This document shows positions 49,878-61,789 of a stretch of 64,000 bases of DNA, in pieces. How positions within the stretch are numbered: position 1 is the stretch's first letter; the number at the start of each line of letters is the position of its first letter. The DNA is from Chionis minor (lineage: Eukaryota > Chordata > Aves > Charadriiformes > Chionididae). A model generated the notes under the pieces. The model was given only the letters and a program-made list of their open reading frames with translations, made no database searches and was not told the origin of the DNA. Position numbers and translations under genes: made by a program. Location of the stretch: assembly GCA_013398295.1 (NCBI GenBank), contig VZSF01007793.1, forward strand, positions 1 to 64,000, written 5' to 3'.

Positions 49878-51416
49878 TTATTTACATGCTACATGTTGAA
49901 TAAAATTCTCCAGGTCAGCTATGGAATCGTGAAGAGAATCATTCATGTCTTGACTTCTGAGAAACTTTCGAAGGGTATCTAAAGCACTCAAAGCCTCATT
50001 TTTCGATGGTAAAGGCTGTTCGTCTCCCTGAAATTGATCACCTTCATCCTCATCTTCATCACCAATAAATGTCCCAGCTTTATCTGATGTGCTTTCTTTG
50101 GCACACATCTTTCCATTATTTGTGGGTGTTTCGCAAGTTACCAAGCCATCATCTAAAGCTGCATATTCCTCCAAAGACAGACCTTTTGGAAACTCCACTC
50201 CAGCTGCCTGTGCATGTGCAATCAAATCAAAATCACTTTCAACCTCTGCATCGTTACCATTTGCCTTGGTTTCTAATTTGAATCCTGTTTCATGATAACT
50301 TTTTACAAAAGTCTCTGGTGTTACTTCCCGCCAGCACAGGTGCAACATCTCAATTGCATCAAGAAGAGTCAGCATAAACTCTTTATTACCTTCTATGCAG
50401 TCAACAAATCTCTTGATAAGACAGCGCCTGTATTTAACCTTCAAACGCCTGATAACCCCTTGTTTGGTAGCCATACATGAAGAAGAGTCTGGAGGAGAGA
50501 ACACTAATTTGACAGACTTCAAGTTCTTTACTTCTGTGTGAGCTGGGAGAGAATCAACGAGAATAACTACTTGTCGCTGCTGTGCCTGAAATCTGTCATC
50601 AAGTTTATGCATCCACTGTTCAAACACTTCTGAAGTCATCCACGCCATATCATTTGCCTCATAATCCACATGCAGTGACTTCACATCTTTGAAAGAGCGT
50701 GGACTTTTGTTTTTTCCTATAACAAGCAAAGGAAGTTTCTCGGAGCCATCCATATTTGTACCCACCACTATGGTTATTCTCTCTTTGCTTAGTTTACCCA
50801 CTGAACAAGTTTCCCCTTTAAATGCAAATGTGTTATGCGGTAACATCTGATACAACAATCCAGTCTCTTGTATAAAAAACACATTTTTTGGCCGATAATC
50901 ATTTAAATAATAAGGAAGAACATTTTGGTACCAAGGAGTTGGAGCATCCACTGTAGTAGCAGTCGCAGCTTCTACAGGCTGTGCTCTGAAAACCAAACCA
51001 TACCTTGACTTGAAACGATCGAGCCAGCCATTGCTGCATTTAAAATCACTATGTCCAAGCTTCTGGGCAAAATCGTTAGCCTTGAGGCGCAACATGGGAC
51101 CATTTACCGGCACATTCAAGCACTGAGCAATTCTGTACCACTTCATCAACGCCTCCTCCAGGTCGGTATAAAAAGCAGTCCTTAGCCTTTTTCTTTTAGG
51201 ATCAAATCGTAAAGATTCAAAGGCTTCCAAAACTTTTTCTTTATTCTTCATGATTGAAGACAAGGAGTTCTTCTTTATGCCATACTTGGCCGCGATGTCC
51301 GCCTTTTTCTCGCCACTCTCCACAGCGCTTATGATATCAATTTTCTCCTCGATCGATATGCTTTTTTTCCTCCTCACTACCGGCTGGGGCGGAGGACTCC
51401 CTGAAGCCTCTGCCAT
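49878..51416 (-). CDS. TIGD4: TIGD4, domesticated Tigger/pogo transposase-derived protein
   Basis: A single uninterrupted 512-codon frame, equal to the length I recall for mammalian TIGD4 and very similar along its length. Domain order: a CENP-B-type N-terminal helix-turn-helix (about residues 14-66, [20 protein letters not shown] and [16 protein letters not shown]); a second CENP-B-type DNA-binding helix-turn-helix (about 75-142, including [20 protein letters not shown]); a pogo-type DDE domain (about 165-375); and an acidic tail (DEDEDEGD, 453-460) with a helical end. The start is placed at 51416 because the protein opens MAEAS like its orthologues and the context CCATGG is strong. The frame stays open upstream to 51653, but that part is CpG-island leader. 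In the DDE domain two of three catalytic acids are replaced: NxDETG reads FIQETG (Gln183) and PLDQG reads ATKQG (Lys318); only Asp288 remains. It is therefore a probable nuclear DNA-binding protein, not an active transposase. Its cellular role is unknown. Confidence 0.96.
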   Translation of the reverse strand: MAEASGSPPPQPVVRRKKSISIEEKIDIISAVESGEKKADIAAKYGIKKNSLSSIMKNKEKVLEAFESLRFDPKRKRLRTAFYTDLEEALMKWYRIAQCLNVPVNGPMLRLKANDFAQKLGHSDFKCSNGWLDRFKSRYGLVFRAQPVEAATATTVDAPTPWYQNVLPYYLNDYRPKNVFFIQETGLLYQMLPHNTFAFKGETCSVGKLSKERITIVVGTNMDGSEKLPLLVIGKNKSPRSFKDVKSLHVDYEANDMAWMTSEVFEQWMHKLDDRFQAQQRQVVILVDSLPAHTEVKNLKSVKLVFSPPDSSSCMATKQGVIRRLKVKYRRCLIKRFVDCIEGNKEFMLTLLDAIEMLHLCWREVTPETFVKSYHETGFKLETKANGNDAEVESDFDLIAHAQAAGVEFPKGLSLEEYAALDDGLVTCETPTNNGKMCAKESTSDKAGTFIGDEDEDEGDQFQGDEQPLPSKNEALSALDTLRKFLRSQDMNDSLHDSIADLENFIQHVACK

Positions 51417-52340
51417 GGCACCAAGCACGCATCCGCGCTCCTGCTCTGCCGCTGTTTGCTGGGGGCGCCTTCGATGAGGCCGGTTTTCAAGACGGCGCTC
51501 TGACCTCACGGCCACGGCACTTGGCAGAGGCAGGAAGAGCCTGAGCCCGGTTACAGCTGGCAGACGCCATTCGCAGACTTCAGCTTGGCGGCGCTGGCCG
51601 GCTGTATTTTGGACCAGGCCCCCCAGCGCCGAGCCGCGGGCCCAGCACCGCACCTCAGGCCTGCCCAGGCCCCGGCTCTAGTTGCCATGGCTACGGCTGG
51701 GCCGGGCAGCGACCATAGAGAGGAGCGCCGCAGCCTAGAGAGGCCGCTGCCCGCCGCCACCGCCTCCTCGCCGTCAGCCGCCTTTCCGGCCAAGCGCTTC
51801 CGGCTCCTGCAGGTACCGGAGGAGGAAGAAAATAAAGCTGGAGAGGGAGCAGCGGCGCCGCCCCGCCCGGCTTCCTCCTTCCCCCCTTCCCTCCCTCCGT
51901 CCCGTCCTCCCTCCCCCCTCAGCACGACGCCTCCGGGGCGGCAGCAGGTGAGGGACGGGCCGTTGGGCCCCGAGTTCGGGCCGGGCCCGGCCCCGGCAGC
52001 AGGGCGGGGAGGCCGGGGCCGGGCCGCACTTCCCCTCCCCTCCCGTCCTACGTGTGGCACCGGGCGAGCGGCCGCCGCTTCCCCGGCCTCCCCGGCAGCG
52101 CTTGGGTGGGTGGCTGGGCCTGTGGGCGGCGTGGCGGCGGGGCGGGGAGCCCGCAGCCCCTGGCGGGGCCCACTCGGGATCTGCCCCCGCCCGTCAGCGC
52201 CCCCTTCGACCTGCCCGCCGCCCCCGGTGCCCTTGCCGTGGGGGTCGGGAGTGCGGCGCTGGCTGGGGTCTGCTCATCTCCGTGCCTGTCTGCGGGCTTC
52301 ACGGCGGGGTCCCGGCTCCGAGGGGTGGGGAGGTGGGCAC
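51280..52340. promoter_or_regulatory. CpG island, probable bidirectional TIGD4/ARFIP1 promoter
   Basis: CpG dinucleotides and GC content rise sharply compared with the AT-rich flanks. The island covers the first codons and leader of TIGD4 (minus) and the presumed first exon of ARFIP1 (plus). The two genes are divergent with starts likely within a few hundred bases, as in mammals. No TATA box stands out, which is usual for such promoters. Confidence 0.8.
51687..51947 (+). other. ARFIP1: Probable ARFIP1 exon 1 (GC-rich, ends at strong donor)
   Basis: A consensus donor GGCAGCAG|GTGAGG lies at 51947/51948 inside the CpG island, on the strand and side expected for ARFIP1 exon 1. The transcription start is unknown, so the left edge given is only an ATG in good context (TTGCCATGG, 51687). 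From that ATG the frame is open for exactly 87 codons to the donor. It could be leader sequence, an upstream open frame, or coding (see findings). A second possible donor is CTGCAG|GTACCG near 51813. Confidence 0.5.
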
Positions 52341-55300
52341 CCGGAGAGAGTGGACAGAGCCTGAGCTTGGTAGAAAGTGGGTTTCGCGAGAGAGAAAGGG
52401 AACCTGATTGTTGGTGGAGGAGGAAAACTCTAGATGCTGTATGAATTTTATGCCCCTGGGACTTATTCCACACCCTGACAATTACTGTTTTAAGTGTTCC
52501 AATTTGTCTTTTGCAGCTGGCTTACTGTTCTTAGAACATGGAAGCACTGTGGTGTTGTGTGATAAGCAGGTGTTGCATCTGGTATTGTTGACAAACTATA
52601 TACAATTCTTCTAGTGTTGCTTATAGTACGTATCTGAGCTATCATTTTTAACTGAAGCCCTCTCATAGCCTTTTGTCTTGTGTTCCCTGAACTGGATGTA
52701 GTTTCAGTATCTAATGTGTGCTTTTTGTGCTCGGTGCAACTGCTCACAAGAAGTTAGCACTTGCAGTCTGTGGCTTTGTTATCTTAAGTGTTGGTAATCT
52801 AAAAAAGATAACAGAAACGTTCTTTTGCCGGGCTGGAGAAGGCTGTCATTGGATCAGTGCAACTCCAAAACCAAATGGCTGTCTGAATGATATATATGTT
52901 TATGTATGTATGCACACAGGGTTAAAATTGTAAGGAATAAGTAATACAGCAGAACATCGGATTGGAAAAATTGGAAGCTGAGGCAATATCTCAATCAGCT
53001 GCTTCTTTCTGTTTCGGCAGAATTTGAAAACATAAGGGGAGCCTATTCCTCAGCTACTCGGGAGGCGAGCAGAGCATTGAGTGCTTAGGGGCAGGTTGAC
53101 CTAGAGTAAGGAGAGTGGTAGCAGCAGCCCTGTTCTCCAGTCCTTATCTCCATCATGTCTTGTAACTTTCAAGCATAGTCAGATTTTGCAAGTGAAGCAG
53201 ACAGGGAATTCAAGAGCATAACAGAAAACTATGGTGTGATTGCACTAGAAAGTGTTTAATACAGTTCTTTAAATTCTTTTTTAAAAGGAATCGATCTTGA
53301 TAAGAAATAGTGATGGTCGTCTTAGAAATTGAAATTAAGAAAATATGTGTTAAGTCATTATTTTCCACCAGCACTTGCATTTTCTGTGTTACAAAAACTT
53401 TTATTGCTTCGCTGTGCAGTGGAGTAATAAGACAACAGCAAAAGCATGTAATAAACCTTATTTGGACAGAAATAGCTTGCTTTTACCTTATTGATGATTA
53501 ATTTAAGAGAAAAACTTAAGTGAAGGAGCCAGTGCTTAGGAAAGCAGGTGCAATTGTTGAGAATCCTGTGGTTCTCATTTCTGAGACCATAAGTCATTTA
53601 CTTAGGTAATGTAACTATATTAAGAATAAACCCCTTATTCAAAACAGATTTGTTGTTGATGACATTTAGTTCACAGTTGCATGAATAAGCAAATATGAAT
53701 TTGCCTTTTTAATGAAAAGTCTATTGTGGTTTTATAACCACTAATTATAATTGTTTAACTGTCTCCGAAGTTTTCATCCTAGAGGAAGCTTAGTATGTTA
53801 TTTATAAGTTTTTGCTTTTTATTATGCCAGTTGAAGAAATTATATATAAATCCCCAGGACTTAAAAACTGTGAAGTTTTATTTATGGTGAACAGAACTTA
53901 AAATGACTGAGTTTGTAATCTGAAAATCCGAAGGGGCAGGAGCAATAAAGTCAGGGTTTTGGGCTTAAATTCATGTCAGAATATGGGTCAGGCATGTTTT
54001 TTCCAAGTAGAACATCTCTGAGTTGTAGCTGCAGCTGATTGTAATGAACGTCCTGGTACACTGAACAGTCATCTAGCATGTTCTGAAGTTGTGGCTGCTT
54101 CAGTGAAAAATTAATTGATAATGCAGAATTCATATGGTACTGAAGATTAGCAGGCTCTTGTGAAGAATGGTGCTTTCTCTGATGCCTCCAAGAGAAAATC
54201 AGGAACTACTGAGATATGAAAGTTTATATGTGTTTCTGTAATGGAAACTTAAGTAATATATCTATGTAGGTGCCATGTTTCCCACAATTTCACATGAACA
54301 TCATAAATTCTAAATTCTGAATCTTTGTAAACGTGTAGAAAGCTTTTGTCCTTACACCCAGCATTTGATGTTTACGTCCCTGGTTTTTTGCTATAGAAGA
54401 GGTCATCAGGCAGTTCTGTAGTTAAACTGGAATGTACAGTTAAACTTTTTACAAAAGCCACCTTTAATCTACACATTTCCCCTTCTCATGTTTTAAAGTT
54501 GGTCAGTGTGATGCTGCAGAGCTGTGTTTAAAGTGTTGATACTGCTTGCAGGTAAAGGATACTATACAAAAAAATTGGGGGGTGACACAGGTTGTAACAC
54601 AAATAGTGAATTAAATTGAATTTTAAAAAATGAATTAGTTGTCTTTATGCAGTGTTTTCTACATGGGTTTGTGAGATGGTTCATACCTCTAGATTATGTT
54701 TTTAAGAGTTCTTAAGACAATCAAGATAATATTTTTGCTGCTTATAGTATTTATTAGTTTTAAACAGTGTTACCATGGTATGTGTGTATGTGAGGTTCAA
54801 ACATAATTCCAGGATCAGCAATGTGATAAAACTCAGGTATGGATTGTCTTAACCAAGAATGCACTACAAGATGAATTTAGCTTCTTGTTTAACCACTAGA
54901 GCAAAGAGCGCTTACTTTTCTAGTCCATAATGGAAATTTGTTCTTTGCTCAGAAAAAAGCTCTTAAGAATGGAGGTTGTTTTTAACTACAAGCAGAGTTT
55001 GGACAGGACTCTGTGGGGAAGCAGGGCCTCTGCTGTACAGTTTTTCCTATTTGAAAGAATTATAGAAAATTAAGAAAAATGTATAGAAAATTTATACTTA
55101 ATTACTTAACTAGTTTGAAAGGAATTTTGTGTTGGTCAGAGAAAAATCCAGCTTCATTCAATGATAGCCCTGAATGCATTGTTTTTCTAGAGAAAATCTC
55201 TTATTTTACATGTTTGATTTCCCAAAGGAAGATAGTACCTTATCCGGTGTAATATGATCTAGATGGTTCGGTTTCTCAGCCTTTGTATCCTTATTTTATT

Positions 55301-56191
55301 TCCCTTGTCATGTGAGTTGCTTACCTTATTAATTATTTGCTTTAATTAAAATGTTTTGTAGCTTGGGAAATTGAAATATTATATAAATAGTGATTTCTAT
55401 AATTTTTCTTAATCTGGTATGTGGCTGAACGTGTATAAACAGTGCAAGACTTCATGAAGTCATGTGTGGTTATACTCAATACTGACAGACTTTGCTTAAT
55501 ATTTAATGATTGGTTGTCTCTTCCTCTCAAACAGCTGAGTGAATTGCAGTGTCACCTGTAGTTACCAGCTATTTGGAATTAGATTTAGATGCTTTTCTTA
55601 TTTAAGCTATACTAGGTATGTAACTTACCTTTCATGATCACTCTACTCAAGAGTTGATTTCTTGCACGTGTGCTCAGTGTTATCAATTTCCTTTGCCTCT
55701 GTAGGTGAGATTTTTTTTTTGAGAATAAAATGAAAGGGATCCTGTTTCTAGTTAGATGTAACAGACTGAGCAGCTTACTAGGTTCCAGTGGCTTAGCATC
55801 AATATAAATTTGCAACATTTGCATGAATCTCATGTCTTAAGAAAATTGTGATCTTTGCAATGGTAGGATACAATTGGTGTATTGTTGCAGGTGACAGCAA
55901 ATATCAGCTGAAGAACCTTGTTTGACTTCCTGGTTTTTTATGTTGCAAGCTTTGCTGTCTGCGCAGGGAAAGTTGCTTTGGCAATGGGAGCTTATGCTAG
56001 ACTATATTCCTAGTTTTGGTCAGATTTGGGAGAGCTAAAGACTTGCAATCATCAGAAGAGGGAGGTTTCTCTTGGCTTTAACAGAACTTGTAAAAGAGAT
56101 GTTTTCTGAAAGCCTGCTTCAGTTTCTGTAAGGTATAACATCCAGCTCATTTCACATCAATTAATGCATGCCAAACCTATTTTATTTTCAG
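51948..56191 (+). other. ARFIP1: ARFIP1 intron (between exon 1 and upstream exon)
   Basis: AT-rich beyond about 52400, with no recognised gene or large repeat. Further untranslated exons cannot be excluded by eye. Confidence 0.5.
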
Positions 56192-56271
56192 GTATGTCAG
56201 GACACAGCAATGAATCCACAACACTTGATGAGTCTCTCCCAGCTGCAGAAGAGGTCCAGTCTGACTCTGAG
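56192..56271 (+). CDS. ARFIP1: ARFIP1 upstream exon with in-frame N-terminal extension (candidate)
   Basis: Acceptor TTTATTTTCAG precedes GT, then an ATG at 56194 opening MSGHSNESTTLDESLPAAEE followed by VQSDSE, then donor GAG|GTGATT. The 26 codons end in phase 0. The canonical ARFIP1 exon starts GAA GGT GCG ATG GCT, so splicing gives SDSE-EGA-MAQES in one continuous frame. The peptide is acidic and Ser/Thr-rich, like the rest of the ARFIP1 N-terminus. The donor is weak (T at +5). Reading through the donor instead meets TGA within four codons. It may be an alternative N-terminus or an untranslated exon; I infer coding from frame and composition only. Confidence 0.55.
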
Positions 56272-58190
56272 GTGATTGGGTGATAGTTATATTAGTGTAA
56301 AATCAACCAATCCCAGCAACAGTTTCAGACTGCCAAAAATTCTGATGTACATAGCACGGTGAAGTTAGTATGGGGATATGAGCTCATGCACATTATCTTC
56401 AATGGGTGGGTTTAGTTTTGAGATACTATTAAGAACAAGGCAATTAATTCATAACAAAGGATTACTTCAATGACTAGTCTTTTGCTATGCTGCGGTATTT
56501 GTTTTGTAGGCTGAATAGATTTAGGCGGGGCAGAGTCTGAAATGGGTAGGTGCTGTGGGAAGAAAGGGTTGGTAGTTAAAAAGCAGCAGTCTTTGTCTAA
56601 CTTCACTATAACAAGGTATTCTATCTGCTGCTGGAGTGGTGAATCTTTTTTCTTGGGAGCAGATATAGCTTGTACCTTCACTGTGGAGAAGTCTGTGACG
56701 TTTTAAAATAACGAATTCCTAAGGTTCTCAATAATACTTAGCCAATCAGATGTGTTTGGGAGGCTGTTTCAGAAAGTTTAAGAATAAAGGTTTCCCTGTC
56801 TACTCTAGAGTGAGAGTGAAAAAAGGTGATGCCAACTTTATCACGATAAGAGTTTCAGTACCTGTGAATTGTCTTTAAACTTTTTATAAAAACAGAATGG
56901 TGATTCCATAATATTTAGTATATTTCCAGATCTGATATTAACTTTTTATAAAAACAGAATGGTGATTCCATAATATTTAGTATATCTCCAGATCTGATAT
57001 TTGCAAACAGATGTGTGAAGAAAAAAATGTTACTAAAGGGTTAATGTATTTTTCTAAATAAAATATCCAACTCAAACTTCATGATTTTCCATTATGCTTA
57101 TTTCATTCATGCCTACTACATCAATGCAAATTTAGGAACTTCTTTGTATTTACTTTAGACTCTTCCTATGTATGGTCAATTTTCTTCTGAGGATGCAGTT
57201 TCTTTATATGCTTAAAATCGTCTGTGGGCTGTACTTACCAAAGGGACACTTCATTTAGCAATCATACTGTTTTAACAGAAATACTGTTGGGATTTGGTGG
57301 TTCAGTTTTCTCTCAGATCAGTAAGCTTACCAAGATTGTGTGAGGTTGTGGGAACGTGCGTCCAGAGGTAAAGAGAAATGGCCACTGGTTTTGGCAGTAG
57401 TCTACAGTTAAAAGTGTTTGGAGATACTGTACTGCTAAAGTAAGCTGGTGCTGCGGCTGGGAGCAGCTCTTTCATTTTTAATTGTGTTTTATTGCATTAT
57501 TGCACCCTCTGTTTTGTAGGTTCAAGTGTTGGAGCTGTGTGATGAACTGTTTTGAAGAACTGATTTGAGTGGAAATATTACCCATCTCCTTTTCGGGCAT
57601 AGGTTACCTTCTTTTAATATGCAGTGTTTCCGCAATCTTGTTTGCTGTACAAATAGATTGTTCTGGCCCAAGGAAGAGGTGGGGGAATGGGGAAAACTGA
57701 TGAGGGGAAGAGTTGGGAATAAAGGGGAAAAAACTGATTCTACTCACTGAAAACTGAAGGAAATTAACCTGATAAAAAGGCCTGTTGTCAGGCTGGTGAG
57801 TTGGGTCTGTTTACTGTGCATTCAGATGAGTGGCAGGCGAGTGTTGTGGTTGGGAGATGGGACACTGTGTGACTCGTATTAGGGACTGGAAAAGCGCAGT
57901 AGTGAAACATCCTCTTTCAGCAATGGAAGATGGAGTTTTAGTTCAGACAACACGAAACTGAAGTTAGCAGGTAATTTTTTGCTTTATCTGAAGTTGATAT
58001 GTAACTTTGTCTCAAGTAGAAACACCGGAAAAAAAAAAAACCTGCAAATTACTTCTAGGCCTTTTTAGATTTCATAAGTTACCCAGAGAAACTGATGATT
58101 TTTTTCTTTTCTCATGTATGTATTTTAGATACATGTCTGCATATGCATAAAAATGTGTATCTCTGAAGAAATGCATAAGCATGTATCAGT
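56272..58190 (+). other. ARFIP1: ARFIP1 intron, proximal part
   Basis: Contains the 62-bp tandem duplication. No other gene or element recognised. Confidence 0.6.
56878..57001. repeat. 62-bp tandem duplication, two copies, one mismatch
   Basis: Unit 56878-56939 (AACTTTTTATAAAAACAGAA...) is repeated at 56940-57001 with one T-to-C difference (TATATTTCC against TATATCTCC). The near identity means the duplication is recent. Confidence 0.95.
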
Positions 58191-58987
58191 CATAGAATCT
58201 TGGGGGTTGGAAGGGACCTCTGGAGATCATCTGGTCCAACCTCCCTGCCAGAGCAGGTTCACCTACAGCAGGTTGCACAGGATGGCATCCAGGTGGGTTT
58301 GGAATGTCTCCAGAGTCGGAGACTCCACCACCTCTCTGGGCAGCCTGTTCCAGTGCTCTGCCACCCCCAAAGGAAAGAAGTTCCTCCTCATGTTCAGATG
58401 GAACTTCCTAATGGTCAAGTTTGTGCCCGTTACCTCTTGTCCTGTCACTGGGCACCACTGAAGAAAGACTGGCCCCCTCCTCCTGGCACCCTCCCTTGAA
58501 GTATTTGTAAGCATTGATGAGGTCCCCCCTCAGTCTTCTCTCCTCCAGACTAAAAAGACCCAACTCCCTCAGCCTTTACTCATAAGAAAGATGCTCCAGC
58601 CCCCTAATCATCTTTGTAGCCCTTTGGTGTCCCCTCTCCAGCAGTTCCCTGTCATTCTTGAACCAGAGAGCCCAGAACTGGACGCAGTACTTGAGTTGTG
58701 GCCTCACCAGGGCAGAGTAAAGGGGGAGGATGACCTCCTCCACCTGCTTGCTACACTCCTCTTGATGCACCCCAGGATGCCATTGGCCTTCTTGGCCACA
58801 AGGGCACATTGCTGGCTCATGGTCATCCTGTTGTCCACCAGGACTCCCAGGTCCCTCTCTGCAGAGCTGTTTTCCAGCAGGTCAGCCCCCAGCCTGTACT
58901 GGTTCATGGGGTTATTGCTCCCCAGGTGCAGGACCCTACACTTGCCTTTGTTGAGTTTCATTAGGTTTCTCTCTGCCCAACTCTCCA
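58191..58987 (-). mobile_element. CR1 LINE, 5'-truncated, in ARFIP1 intron
   Basis: About 800 bp of CR1 3' sequence, nearly identical by eye to 15733-16530 and in the same orientation. The tail is at 58191 (CATAGAATCTTGGGGGTTGG) and the truncation at about 58987. Minus-strand frames carry [20 protein letters not shown] and [19 protein letters not shown]. The reverse transcriptase core is missing, so it is inactive. It is antisense to ARFIP1. Confidence 0.93.
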
Positions 58988-61789
58988 ATGTACAATATTA
59001 GCAACATTATTTGAGATTCTTGTTGAAAAGCACCCAAGCTAAGCATTTGTTTTGCCTTTAATTAAATTTGGTGATGCAATTTTGTTTGTGATTCCTGCCA
59101 AAGTGTCCCCTGATGGTACAGGACTTCCCCTTGATGCTGTTTTTTCTGACAATTTGTAGAAAGAACAAAAATAGCTACGTTGGCCCATGGTGATGTTTCA
59201 GTATTGTGCAGGTAGCTGTGACAGGCCAAGTATTTCAAAAAATACCTCACTTTACCACATCAGGTAGAAGTATAGTTCCTAGCAGTCTTGGAGTTTAAGT
59301 AGATGTGAAATTTAGACCAAGCTTAAAAAGCCTGAGCTATTGGACAGATTTCCTAAAATAAAATCTAATATGGCAGGTAACTAAAACATTTGATCTAGTG
59401 GTGCTGTATAGCAGCTCCCTGCCAGGAATAGGGAGCTGGACTTGATCCTTATGGGTCCTTTCCAACTCGAGATACTTTATATTCTATGGACTGAAACAAA
59501 TTCCTGTTTTAAAGGTAGTCATAAAATAAACAGAGACCTTTTGGTGTGCTTTAATATTTTCACTTACTTAAAAGCTATGAATTTTGAGTTTGTTCTGTTG
59601 TATGAAGAATGACGCCAAAACAAACTGTTCTGTGTTCTAATTGTGAAGGCTGGACTATATGGAGAATTTGGTATGCCAGGCCAGTGTGAATATATGGCAT
59701 GCCAGCTAGTCCTTCCCAGTGCTGAAAGAAGGCACTTACCGTATCCTAAATGAGAGGAACTGACGGAGTAAGTTACTGTGTTATAAAGTCACTTTTTTTT
59801 AAATTTGTAGCACACTGACATTTTCTTAAATGATTTGAAATCTGTTCTCTGTATATTTAGAATTTTTTTCCAAAAGTTGTGCCTAAGTGTTCTGCTTCTC
59901 AATTTAGGGAAGTGTTTAGTAAAGCACAATTTTTGAAAGAGTAGCTTTCAATTCAGTTTTGCAAAGTTAGTTGTAGAGAAAGTCTTGAATTCTCAAAAGG
60001 GGACCATGTTTCACCTCAGATGGTATTTTATGGGTATGCATCCATGGACTTTAGTTCATATGTATAATTCTTTGAGTGGCTTGTCCTTGGTCTTTTTCTT
60101 TCTCTTCTCTGCATGGGTAAATGGCAGCATTTGCTCAGAAGTTGAGGGACTTCAGTCTCCTTGTTTGGTTTTTTCTGTGGGTTTTGGGGGGGTTTTTGGG
60201 GTGGCTTTTTTTTTTTGGAGATGGTGTTGGTTCATGCTGCTAATTGAAGAAGCTTATTACACTTTCAGAAATGTAAATCAGATTTTGTAGCTACCAAATA
60301 AAGCTTGAGTAGTGAGCTCTGCTTTAAAAGACCAACAGAGGTGTAAAGTCTCACTAATTTACAGTCTTTGGAAGAAGTTATGGTAACATGGCTTTGAAAG
60401 CTATCTGGACTTAGTGGAGCCATGTTTATTGGAGCCCACAGACAGTGACTAATTAGAAAAAAGCTTGGGAGACTTCAAAGCTTACCATGGAAATCAAGCT
60501 TACTAGTATAAGTGAAGTGGTGATAGGAGAAAGTGGGGGAAATATTAGCAATGGGGTATGACAGAAGATGTTGCCAATGAAGAATGATGCAAGTGATCCT
60601 GAGTAAGTACCAGTAAAATCTTTGTGTTACGTGGATGTCCTGTAAAAGCTTCACGTGTAGTTGGAGAAGCTGCTGGTACTTCAGCTTGGTCTCAGACCGG
60701 GCCTCTTCCTGACCCTTTGACTGACAAGAGTTAGTTCAGTTTGGTGATTAGGAGCTTTACTGGACCTTTAAGTAGCTATTCTCAAGTACATGTTGATGGT
60801 GCACCATGTCTTGCCAGTCTTGCACAGGTACATGTGCTGGTTTGAACACTTCAGACAACTTTTACGTAATTGAACAAAGACTGATTCAGTTGCGTGTTGA
60901 TTCTTCTACTGTTTATGCTTTAGTTGACTAATGAAGCTGTCTTGCAGAGTCAGGGTAGCTTTTTGAGAGGGCCAAAATTTTCAGCTTCTCTTAATTTTTG
61001 GAGAGCATTAAGGTACCTGTCCCTCTTCAGGTGCTTGTAAATGGCACGCACTTCTGGAAATGTCTCTTCTAGGTTATACCTTGGGTCGTTCTTGAAAGCA
61101 AAGGTTTCACAGCTGCTGTGAAACTGCTGTGCGTAACACAGCTGTATTTTGAAACTAATTGTGATTCTTGAATTGCATTGGTGCTTTTAAGTTCTTGTCT
61201 CTGCATTTCACTTTAGATTTACTGCTGAATGAATGAGAGTTGCATACAACAGTTTAGTCAGAAGGTGGCACTATATTATGATAAAATAAAAAGCAAATAA
61301 AGCTATTGTAAAGTTTGGAATCATTACTTTTCTTTTTGTAACACATGATTGAACTCATTGCGCTTCTCTAATATTTCTTGCTTATCATTAGCTAGTACAA
61401 TTATTTTTTTTTTTAGCCAAGCTCATCTTTTTTATTTTTTGAGATACATAAAATAAGGGTCAAGTGTGCATAGAAAATACTTGTCTGGCCCCACATCTCA
61501 TTTGTGTCTATCACCCCCTCCACCCCTTATATCAATAAGTTAAATTTTAGTGTTTCTTTTCTCTTAGATCTTGATGCTTTAAACTACTTCTGTCAGAGCT
61601 GTGCTAGCATATTAATGTAATTTGGGTATGTGATAAAATGAATGTATACTGACCTAGTATATTGGACTATTACCAATAGAAGTTTGAAATAAACTCAACT
61701 GTTATGAAACCTGTACATCAAATATTTTCATACAGATCACTCACTGGAAATTTAGGACAAATGCTAACCTATTTCTTCTTATACTGTAG
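58988..61789 (+). other. ARFIP1: ARFIP1 intron, distal part
   Basis: No gene seen. It includes a CR1 3' scrap on the plus strand and a G/T-rich low-complexity run near 60165-60220. Confidence 0.6.
59432..59490 (+). mobile_element. CR1 3'-tail scrap
   Basis: GGAGCTGGACTTGATCCTTA, TGGGTCCTTTCCAACTCGAG and ATATTCTATGG match the end of CR1 in plus orientation. Confidence 0.75.

Noticed and set aside
51417..51653. 79-codon upstream extension of the TIGD4 frame
   Set aside because: Orthologues begin at MAEAS. The extension is CpG-island leader, rich in Arg and Ala, and overlaps the divergent promoter.
51585..52364. 259-codon plus-strand open frame in the CpG island
   Set aside because: Crosses a strong splice donor at 51947 and is open because GC-rich DNA has few stops. 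Only the part up to the donor is considered, as possible ARFIP1 exon 1.
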